Below are positions 6,657 through 10,821 of a DNA stretch of 10,821 nucleotides, piece by piece (within the stretch, counting starts at the first letter, position 1; the number at the start of each line of letters is the position of its first letter). Below the pieces are notes generated by a model, which worked only from the letters and a program-made list of their open reading frames with translations, was not told the DNA's origin and made no database searches. The stretch comes from REEB426 sp964551975 (GTDB lineage: Bacteria; Actinomycetota; Actinomycetes; S36-B12): assembly GCA_964551975.1 (NCBI GenBank), contig CAZKFI010000073.1:1-10821 (forward strand), given 5' to 3'. The translations under genes were made by a program, and so were the position numbers.

Positions 6657-7150
6657 CCACTGAACCGAAGGGTCAGGTACGTGCCGAAATCCTGGAGACC
6701 GGAGATGAACGCATCATCTCAGCGCAAATCGAAATCAAGGCCTCGCCGGAGGTGATCTTTGACATACTTATCCAGCCGCGGCGCCACAGTGAGATCGACG
6801 GTTCCGCGAGCGTGCAGAAAATAATTGAGGGCCCCGAACGCCTATCCCTGGGAGACACCTTCAAGGTGCGAATGAAGATTCGCTTCAACTATTGGGTCAC
6901 AAATACCGTTCTCGAATTCGAACCCAATCGACGCATCACCTGGGCTCACCTCCTAGGCAACCGCTGGACCTATGAACTCACACCCCTAGACAACGGGATC
7001 ACTCTCGTGCGCGAGACGAACAATGTTCGCGCCGCTGGCTGGAAGGCATCCCTGTCACCCGTCGGTCGCAACCTCAAGTACATCGAAAGGTCCATCGCCA
7101 AATCCCTCGTACGCCTGAAAGAACTCGCGGAGGCAGCAGCAAGCCGATGA
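6653..7150 (+). CDS. SRPBCC-fold (START/polyketide cyclase-like) protein, 165 aa
   Basis: A small soluble protein predicted to adopt the SRPBCC helix-grip fold, which surrounds a deep hydrophobic ligand pocket. Evidence is the order of segments: an N-terminal strand with IEIKASPEVIFDIL (about 27-40), W-rich strands (ITWAHLLGNRWTYEL, about 94-108), a TLVRETNNVRA strand, and a long C-terminal helix (about 138-162) that would close the pocket. Proteins of this fold bind or transform lipids, polyketides and aromatic compounds; this one cannot be placed more precisely. ATG 6653 overlaps the TetR stop as ATGA, with AAAGGA at 6641-6646. It overlaps the next gene the same way. Its co-transcription with a TetR regulator and a membrane protein suggests handling of a hydrophobic small molecule. 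Confidence 0.82.
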   Translation: MTTEPKGQVRAEILETGDERIISAQIEIKASPEVIFDILIQPRRHSEIDGSASVQKIIEGPERLSLGDTFKVRMKIRFNYWVTNTVLEFEPNRRITWAHLLGNRWTYELTPLDNGITLVRETNNVRAAGWKASLSPVGRNLKYIERSIAKSLVRLKELAEAAASR

Positions 7151-7602
7151 ACTCGCCCGCCGAGCAGCAGTGGAAATTCTGGATCCTTTGGCTGCAATTC
7201 GTGCTCGCACTTCTGGTCATCTACGCCCTTTTGCTTGTCTTTGGTGGTTCCCTCGCTGAGGGGATGTTCTCGGCTCTCGGCTTTGGCCCGCCGGATGGCA
7301 TCACCTCGGCCGAACTCTCGGCGTATCTGAAGTTGCCGTTCGCCGTTCTTGGTGCGGTGATGGCTGGTTGGGCGATCTTGATGATCGTCATCGTCAGGGG
7401 CCCATTGCGTGCAGGCGCACCATGGGCCGTTGCCGCACTTACAGGCCCATTGGTCGCGTGGTTTGTTCTGGACACCGGCATGTCCCTGGTGCTCGGTTTT
7501 CCGCTGCATGCGGTCTTCAATATCCCTTTCGCTGTTGCGCTGGGACTACCGCTGTGGAGACTCAGTCTTATCGCGAGGCGGAAGTCTGAAGCCGTGCGGT
7601 AA
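7147..7602 (+). CDS. Small hypothetical membrane protein, 151 aa
   Basis: The function is unknown. There are four hydrophobic segments at about 11-33, 63-85, 90-112 and 118-140, with a short loop carrying GPPDGITSAELSAYLKLP between helices 1 and 2. The stretch DTGMSLVLGFPLHAVFNIPFAVALGLPL (about 109-136, shown here by its key residues D109, P119, H121, N125) looks like a family signature of small four-helix proteins that are mostly annotated as hypothetical. The start overlaps the SRPBCC stop (ATGA at 7147-7150), so translation is coupled and it is the third gene of the TetR operon. No clear terminator follows; only a weak hairpin lies 114 bp downstream. Confidence 0.78.
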   Translation: MNSPAEQQWKFWILWLQFVLALLVIYALLLVFGGSLAEGMFSALGFGPPDGITSAELSAYLKLPFAVLGAVMAGWAILMIVIVRGPLRAGAPWAVAALTGPLVAWFVLDTGMSLVLGFPLHAVFNIPFAVALGLPLWRLSLIARRKSEAVR

Positions 7603-7715
7603 GCGGATGCAGCTGCCGCCCGTGCGCTGCAGAACACTGCACACGATGCCGTGAGAACCCGCGCGTATCGGTGACTATCGCGGCACAACGTGTCCGTGCT
7701 GGCATGAGCCATCAA

Positions 7716-7735
7716 GTGGAGTCTCTTGGACTCAC
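7716..7735. other. Weak hairpin in the gap between the TetR operon and the antiporter
   Basis: The 208-bp gap 7603-7810 contains no convincing gene. Its clearest structure is GTGGAGTC-tcttg-GACTCAC, a 7-bp stem with one bulged G and a 5-nt loop. No T tract follows, so it is a poor intrinsic terminator candidate. CAAGTG repeats occur on both sides (7713-7718 and 7736-7741). Confidence 0.3.
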
Positions 7736-7798
7736 CAAGTGAACATCTCCTTGGCGGTCAATCCGGGGATGCAATGCCGGGGGCACGACTAAATTGCG

Positions 7799-7804
7799 TA
7801 GATT
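7799..7804 (+). promoter_or_regulatory. -10 box of the antiporter gene (probably leaderless)
   Basis: TAGATT (TANNNT type) ends 6 nt before the GTG at 7811, which has no Shine-Dalgarno. No convincing -35 hexamer lies at the right distance. The spacing is the same as upstream of the DUF4386 and XRE genes. Confidence 0.4.
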
Positions 7805-7810
7805 GCGCAG

Positions 7811-9025
7811 GTGAGCTCGCTGTCGTCCGGGCAGATCATGCTGGCCGCGGCTCTGATTTTCGGACTAGCCACTGCCAGCCAGATCATCGCTCCCCGGCTG
7901 CGTATTCCCGCCCTAATCCTGCTGCTTCCGGCTGGCTTCATCCTGGGGCTTGCTGCCCCGCAGTTCCGCATGGACTCAATTCTTGGTGCCGCGTTTCCCG
8001 TTGTTGTGGACCTTGTGGTGGCCGTCATCCTGTTCCACGGTGGACTGGAGCTCAATTCGATCAAGCTTGAGGCACGTGACCGCAGGATTGTGCGTCGCCT
8101 GGTCTGGCTTGGTGGAGCCCTCACCTTTGTCGGCGCGACCGTCGCCGCGAATCTCCTCCTGAACTTGAATTGGTCGATTGCCTTCATGCTCGGAGCAATA
8201 GTCATCGTCTCTGGTCCAACAGTGGTCACCCCCATCCTGGACTTCGCGGGTCTACGTGGGCGGGTACGCGGCATTCTGCAGTGGGAGGGAACCCTGCTTG
8301 ACCCCATTGGAGCACTGGTCGCAGTCGTCGTATTTCAAGTGATTCGGGCCAGCGGCCAGGAATCGGTCGGGGAAGCGGTGCTGAGTTTCGTTGGCGGGAT
8401 TCTCGTAGGTGTTGTCGCTGCCGCTGTCGGTGTTGTGCTGTTCATCGTGGGCGGGAAGTTGGTTAAGGGCAATGAATTGCTGGGCACGCAGGTACTGCTG
8501 GGCTCGGTAATCGTCATCGCTGGTGTCGCCAACTTCTTGGCAGACGAGACCGGCCTCCTTGCCGCCCTCCTGATGGGCATGGCGGCCCCGCGCCTAGCCC
8601 GGAAGTTCGGCGCATCACTGGACAGTTCGCAGCCGTTCTTCGGAACACTCGTATCAATTGGAATCGGCGTTCTGTTTGTCTCGATCGCAGCCCTTGTCCC
8701 GGCTGAGACGGTCGCCAGTGTGCTCTTGCCCACCTTGGCGCTTTCCGCAGTGCTGATCCTCGTACTGCGACCCCTCGTGGTGAGCATCGGTACCGCTCGG
8801 TCGGATCTGAGTCGCCGACAACGGATGTTCGTTGCATGCATGGACCCTCGGGGCATTGTTGCCCCGGCAACCGCATCGAGCATTGGCGCTGCACTCATCG
8901 CATTGAAGGTTGAAGGTGCTGAGAAGCTGTTGCCCGTTGCGTTCATTGTTGTCGCGGTAACTGTCGCGGTGTATGGCTTGTGCGCAGTGCCATTGGTGCG
9001 AGCCTTGCGACTGCAGGACGAGTAA
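7811..9025 (+). CDS. CPA1/NhaP-type cation:proton antiporter, 404 aa
   Basis: An inner-membrane monovalent cation/proton exchanger (Na+ or K+ for H+) for ion and pH homeostasis. The whole protein is hydrophobic, with about 12-13 predicted helices and no C-terminal RCK/TrkA domain. The family core is present: FHGGLELN (75-82) with its nearby basic helix, GPTVVTPIL (135-143), then WEGTLLDPIGAL (158-169) with Glu159 and Asp164, where CPA1 antiporters carry the transport acidic residue, and MDPRGIVAPA (344-353) with Arg347 near the end. The sequence looks most like NhaP-type proteins with an E-G-x-L-x-D-P core in place of N-D. Start GTG 7811 gives MSSLSSGQIMLAAALIF. Transcription is probably leaderless. 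A glutaredoxin-like gene follows 33 bp downstream. Ion specificity cannot be read from the sequence. Confidence 0.93.
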   Translation: MSSLSSGQIMLAAALIFGLATASQIIAPRLRIPALILLLPAGFILGLAAPQFRMDSILGAAFPVVVDLVVAVILFHGGLELNSIKLEARDRRIVRRLVWLGGALTFVGATVAANLLLNLNWSIAFMLGAIVIVSGPTVVTPILDFAGLRGRVRGILQWEGTLLDPIGALVAVVVFQVIRASGQESVGEAVLSFVGGILVGVVAAAVGVVLFIVGGKLVKGNELLGTQVLLGSVIVIAGVANFLADETGLLAALLMGMAAPRLARKFGASLDSSQPFFGTLVSIGIGVLFVSIAALVPAETVASVLLPTLALSAVLILVLRPLVVSIGTARSDLSRRQRMFVACMDPRGIVAPATASSIGAALIALKVEGAEKLLPVAFIVVAVTVAVYGLCAVPLVRALRLQDE

Positions 9026-9036
9026 GGATCCTGCAG
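9011..9036. terminator. Hairpin spanning the antiporter stop codon
   Basis: CTGCAGGA (9011-9018), a 10-nt loop containing the stop codon, and TCCTGCAG (9029-9036) form a perfect 8-bp stem. CGA/TCG pairs (9008-9010 with 9039-9041) could extend it past a 2-nt bulge. No T tract follows, so it may terminate poorly, stabilise the 3' end, or only modulate read-through into the glutaredoxin gene. Confidence 0.4.
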
Positions 9037-9058
9037 GGTCGTGTAGTAGACATGCAGC

Positions 9059-9307
9059 ATGACGATTCGTGTGTACGGTGCTGACTGGTGCGGGGATTGT
9101 CGCCGGACCAAGTCCCAGTTGGACTCTTTGGGTGTTCCCTATGAATACCTCGACGTAGAGCACGACGATGTCCTTCGTGACGAGGCTATTGCTATCGCCG
9201 GACGGCAGTCGATTCCAGTGGTTGTCCTCCCGGATGGCAGTCACATGGTGGAGCCCTCGAATCCAGACCTCGAAGCACGGCTCAAGGCACTGAACGCCAT
9301 TCCGTGA
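9059..9307 (+). CDS. Glutaredoxin-like thiol-disulfide oxidoreductase, 82 aa
   Basis: A small thioredoxin-fold redox protein. The first strand MTIRVYGADWC leads into the active site CGDC (Cys11, Cys14), followed by a helix RRTKSQLDSLGVPYEYLDVE. The cis-proline region is SIPVVVLPDGSHMVEPSN, with Pro53. This is the compact glutaredoxin/mycoredoxin layout, but the active site is CGDC; CPYC or the mycoredoxin CGYC would be more usual. Related actinobacterial proteins of about 80 aa carry WCGDC and are annotated only as glutaredoxin family. In such organisms the partner thiol would be mycothiol rather than glutathione; this is inference. No Shine-Dalgarno is near ATG 9059; TAGACA ends 6 nt before it, so it may be leaderless as well as read from the antiporter. 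Confidence 0.88.
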   Translation: MTIRVYGADWCGDCRRTKSQLDSLGVPYEYLDVEHDDVLRDEAIAIAGRQSIPVVVLPDGSHMVEPSNPDLEARLKALNAIP

Positions 9308-9336
9308 CCTGCACCCGTCCGAACGGCTGGCTGTGA

Positions 9337-9531
9337 CTAGGAGTTCAAACCGGAGTTTCTCTCGGTGAGATCATCGCCTGGTCCATGAGCGGCCCTGAGC
9401 GGCCCTGAGCAAAGACCCTCGCGAATATCGCTGCTTTCGGTGTCGCAACGCCACCAATCGGCGGCGTGATTGTTGCGGCCATGGTCAGGGTTGGAGCCAC
9501 AGCCGAGACCCTGCAGGCCCGTGGTCGCTGA
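9337..9531 (+). pseudogene. Possible gene remnant, membrane-protein-like frame broken by one TGA
   Basis: The 252-bp gap 9308-9559 has no intact gene. One plus-strand frame reads GVSLGEIIAWSMSGPERP, then TGA at 9406-9408, then continues as AKTLANIAAFGVATPPIGG and VIVAAMVRVGATAETLQARG to a TGA at 9529-9531. Composition and third-position GC look protein-like and the middle is hydrophobic, but there is no start with a ribosome-binding site. A 10-bp tandem duplication lies exactly at the break (9391-9410). I cannot name a family. It may be a decayed 3' end of a transporter gene or simple chance. Confidence 0.2.
9386..9410. repeat. 10-bp tandem duplication (2.5 copies)
   Basis: The unit GGCCCTGAGC is present twice in a row (9391-9400, 9401-9410), preceded by TGAGC. 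It looks like a recent slippage duplication in non-coding or decayed sequence. Confidence 0.8.
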
Positions 9532-9559
9532 GCGTCAGACCCCTGTAGCAACGGTCTTA

Positions 9560-10051
9560 TCAGCGGGCCTGCGCAGGATCGCATTGTGACTGCGCCGGTG
9601 TGCAGCAGGCGGCATCGTTCTCACGGTGCAGCAGAAGGGGTGTTGAGTTGGCAGGTCGTGGGTTGTCGGGATTGTCATCCTTGATGACGTACACCTCCCA
9701 AGGGGCACCGGCCGGATCATGCACCCACACTTTGTCCTGCAGTGCATAACAGCACGTCGTGTCCTGTTCGTCGAATGAAGCTAATCCGGCCATTGTGAAT
9801 CGCTCAGCAGCCTCAGCGACCTCCTCGCCGGTGAATACCTCGATCCCCAGATGGTTCAGAGCGCCAGCAGGGCCGATCCCGCGGTCGACAGCGGGGACCT
9901 CGATGAGGACGAGTTTCAGCGGGGGGTCTTCGATCGCGAAGTTCGCATATCCGGGGCGACGCTTATGTGGCTCGGTGCCGAACATGGTGGAGTAGAACTT
10001 CACGCTCGACTCCAGGTCGGAAACATTGAGCGCCAGCTGCACACGGGACAT
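9560..10051 (-). CDS. arsI: ArsI/CadI-family C-As lyase (VOC superfamily dioxygenase), 163 aa
   Basis: A member of the ArsI C-As lyase family, non-haem Fe(II) dioxygenases of the vicinal oxygen chelate fold that break the carbon-arsenic bond of trivalent organoarsenicals such as methylarsenite, releasing As(III). It is also close to mycobacterial CadI. The N-terminus MSRVQLALNVSDLESSVKFY and the block RPGYANFAIEDPPLKLVLIE (32-51) are characteristic. The vicinal cysteine pair TCCYALQDKVWV (Cys100, Cys101) is the arsenic-binding site of the family. Gln5, His67 (NHLGIEV) and Glu119 (PWEVYV) stand where the VOC metal ligands are expected. The C-terminal tail has CC (149-150) and Cys157. AAGGAGGA just upstream of ATG 10051 is a strong ribosome site. 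It is divergent from arsR with an operator over its promoter. No arsenite pump is in the window, so export of the product must be encoded elsewhere. Confidence 0.92.
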   Translation of the reverse strand: MSRVQLALNVSDLESSVKFYSTMFGTEPHKRRPGYANFAIEDPPLKLVLIEVPAVDRGIGPAGALNHLGIEVFTGEEVAEAAERFTMAGLASFDEQDTTCCYALQDKVWVHDPAGAPWEVYVIKDDNPDNPRPANSTPLLLHRENDAACCTPAQSQCDPAQAR

Positions 10052-10078
10052 GGCTCCTCCTTGACGACACGCGACTGA

Positions 10079-10106
10079 GCTATAAGGGTAACATCCTTAT
10101 CGACAA
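10079..10106 (-). promoter_or_regulatory. Promoter of arsI
   Basis: On the minus strand TTGTCG (10106-10101), a 16-bp spacer, and TATAGC (10084-10079) form a plausible sigma-70-type promoter 28 nt before the ATG at 10051. The ArsR-type palindrome occupies the spacer and overlaps the -10 box, so repressor binding would exclude RNA polymerase. Confidence 0.5.
10082..10100. promoter_or_regulatory. ArsR operator between arsI and arsR
   Basis: ATAAGGGT-AAC-ATCCTTAT is an 8-3-8 inverted repeat with one mismatch. Size and AT-rich ends fit an ArsR/SmtB-family operator. It lies between the divergent starts, inside the arsI promoter. A TATAAG at 10081-10086 may be the -10 box for arsR, which the same site would block. 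Confidence 0.65.
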
Positions 10107-10131
10107 ACATCGATTTGGATGGGGATCAGCA

Positions 10132-10482
10132 ATGGCGACCAAACAGGTGCTTCGCACAACTGAGGCGACGGGACCGGCCTGCTGTCCATCGAGCCTGATA
10201 GAGCCGATCGACCAAGCTGCGGCCGTTGCGATGGCGCGTCTGTTCAAGGCCGTCGCGAATCCGGCCCGGCTGCAGTTACTGTCAATACTGCGGTCGAATG
10301 TCGGACACGAGGCCTGCGTGTGCGATCTGACTGAACTACTCGGGCTTTCGCAAGCCACGGTGTCTCACCACCTGAAAGTGCTCGCCGACGCCGGCATTGT
10401 TCAATGTGAGAAGCGGGGTTACTGGACGTGGTACTCCCTTATTCCGAGTCGACTAGCAGAACTCGCCGCAGTTCTTGCCTGA
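10132..10482 (+). CDS. arsR: ArsR-family metalloregulatory repressor, 116 aa
   Basis: A winged-helix repressor of the ArsR/SmtB family that releases DNA on binding As(III) or a related thiophilic metal or metalloid. The core is at about 29-110: LFKAVANPARLQLLSILRSN, the alpha3 region ACVCDLTELLGL, the recognition helix SQATVSHHLKVLADAGIV, and a wing around EKRGYWTWYSL. Thiols are Cys17 and Cys18 near the N-terminus (GPACCPSS) and Cys62 and Cys64 in CVCDL. An N-terminal Cys pair plus a cysteine in the CVCDL region is the As(III) site described for Corynebacterium glutamicum ArsR1; Cys92 is an extra. ATG 10132 follows a weak GGGGA site. It is divergent from arsI, with the operator in the 80-bp spacer. 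Autorepression and control of arsI are inferred. Confidence 0.92.
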   Translation: MATKQVLRTTEATGPACCPSSLIEPIDQAAAVAMARLFKAVANPARLQLLSILRSNVGHEACVCDLTELLGLSQATVSHHLKVLADAGIVQCEKRGYWTWYSLIPSRLAELAAVLA

Positions 10483-10502
10483 GGGCACATTGCAGCATCG
10501 AA

Positions 10503-10598
10503 TCAGGCCCCGACCGCAGTGGCCTTGCCTGCGGTGACGCGCAGCAGTTCGGGGCGGCCGACGTGTGGGGTACAGCACCGATCGCATTTGCACCGCAT
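10503..10598 (-). CDS. Doubtful cysteine-rich mini-ORF, 31 aa
   Basis: The 266-bp gap 10483-10748 holds no clear gene. On the minus strand, convergent with arsR, a short frame reads MRCKCDRCCTPHVGRPELL and ends in GKATAVGA. Cysteines 3, 5, 8 and 9 form a CxCxxCC cluster that could bind soft metals, which is suggestive beside arsR. There is no Shine-Dalgarno. The frame is open further upstream to 10757, overlapping the next gene's start, and that part is arginine-rich like an antisense shadow. I consider this more likely a chance frame than a gene. Confidence 0.15.
   Translation of the reverse strand: MRCKCDRCCTPHVGRPELLRVTAGKATAVGA
10513..10535. terminator. Hairpin downstream of arsR
   Basis: ACCGCAG (10513-10519), a 9-nt loop, and CTGCGGT (10529-10535) form a perfect 7-bp GC-rich stem 31 nt after the arsR stop. 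No T tract follows, so this is only a candidate terminator. Confidence 0.35.
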
Positions 10599-10748
10599 GC
10601 ATTTCGCCAATCGGAGTGTCCTGCGGGCTCGGGGAAAGCGGACATTCGTCGCGATCGGGCAGCAATTCTCGTCACTCCAGCGAGCCCCATGTATTAACCT
10701 TTCAGTTCCCAAGCAGCCTGTGACCGCCGGAAGCCTGGAGGGTGAGTG

Positions 10749-10821
10749 ATGGAACACTCAAGTAAGCACGCGATGGACCACGTTGTGCTCGTGTTGTTCG
10801 AGAACCGTTCACTGGACAATC
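10749..10821 (+). CDS. Phosphoesterase (phospholipase C/acid phosphatase-like) family protein, N-terminus only
   Basis: The gene runs off the right edge; 24 codons are visible. MEHSSKHAMDHVVLVLFENR is followed by SLDN. The block DHVVLVLFENRSLDN matches the N-terminal metal-binding motif of the phosphoesterase family that includes bacterial phospholipases C and AcpA-type phosphatases, in which the E-N pair of ENRS is part of the active site. There is no signal peptide before the motif, so this copy appears cytosolic, in contrast to secreted phospholipases C. ATG 10749 has GGAGGG (10737-10742) 6 nt upstream. It points the same way as arsR, 266 bp away, probably with its own promoter. The specific substrate is unknown. 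Confidence 0.8.
   Translation, partial: MEHSSKHAMDHVVLVLFENRSLDN

Noticed and set aside
7726..8070. Plus-strand 114-aa frame beginning MDSPSEHLLGG upstream of the antiporter
   Set aside because: It overlaps the antiporter's N-terminal third in another frame, has no ribosome site and shows a Pro/Arg/Cys-rich shadow composition.
8335..9244. Long minus-strand frames opposite the antiporter and glutaredoxin genes
   Set aside because: Composition (Thr/Ala/Arg/Pro-rich, no motif) is that of antisense shadows; the plus-strand genes have clear family motifs.
9528..9543. CTGAGCGTCAGACCCC, identical over 16 bases to the sequence near the replication origin of pBR322/pUC vectors
   Set aside because: The flanking bases diverge from the vector sequence on both sides, with only a short GTAG resemblance after a one-base insertion. 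A 16-base match alone is most likely chance and does not indicate vector contamination.
1..10821. CRISPR array, tRNA, rRNA, insertion sequence or prophage
   Set aside because: No regularly spaced repeats, cloverleaf with CCA-end context, transposase-like motif, terminal inverted repeat or phage protein was seen.

Overview
The window looks like chromosomal DNA from an actinobacterium. It is moderately GC-rich, densely packed and rich in GTG starts. It carries actinobacterial-type families: a CadI/ArsI-like lyase beside an ArsR with a CC...CxC cysteine pattern, a WCGDC glutaredoxin, and an MMPL transporter with an NAD-dependent epimerase-like gene downstream. Several genes have a -10-like box exactly 6 nt before the start codon and no Shine-Dalgarno sequence, which suggests leaderless transcripts. 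I cannot name the genus from sequence alone.

Region 1 (1-4319): a minus-strand operon of a DUF4386-type membrane protein, an MMPL transporter, and a Rossmann-fold NAD(P)-binding protein that runs off the left edge. It is transcribed divergently from a TetR regulator, whose gene overlaps a conserved unnamed membrane-protein gene. The short divergent spacer holds a perfect TGAACA-C-TGTTCA palindrome and a second partial copy overlapping the operon's -35 box, so repression by the TetR protein is the natural reading.

Region 2 (4320-5162): a two-gene module of a small XRE-family regulator and a four-helix membrane protein. An inverted repeat overlaps its promoter.

Region 3 (5159-7602): an alpha/beta hydrolase on the minus strand faces a plus-strand operon of a TetR regulator (YxaF/LmrA-like), an SRPBCC-fold protein and a small membrane protein. 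The three genes overlap at ATGA junctions, and a 16-bp near-palindrome lies in the divergent spacer.

Region 4 (7603-9307): a CPA1/NhaP-type cation/proton antiporter followed by a glutaredoxin-like protein, separated by a hairpin that spans the antiporter stop codon.

Region 5 (9308-10821): a gene-poor stretch with a broken open frame and a 10-bp tandem duplication. It is followed by the divergent pair arsI (C-As lyase) / arsR with a shared palindromic operator, a 266-bp gap with a hairpin and a doubtful cysteine-rich mini-ORF, and the start of a phosphoesterase (phospholipase C-like) gene running off the right edge. No arsenite pump or arsenate reductase is inside the window.

I saw no tRNA, rRNA, CRISPR array, transposase or phage gene. 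Most regions are ordinary by family. The least familiar units are the TetR-SRPBCC-membrane protein operon with its divergent hydrolase, and the XRE-membrane pair.
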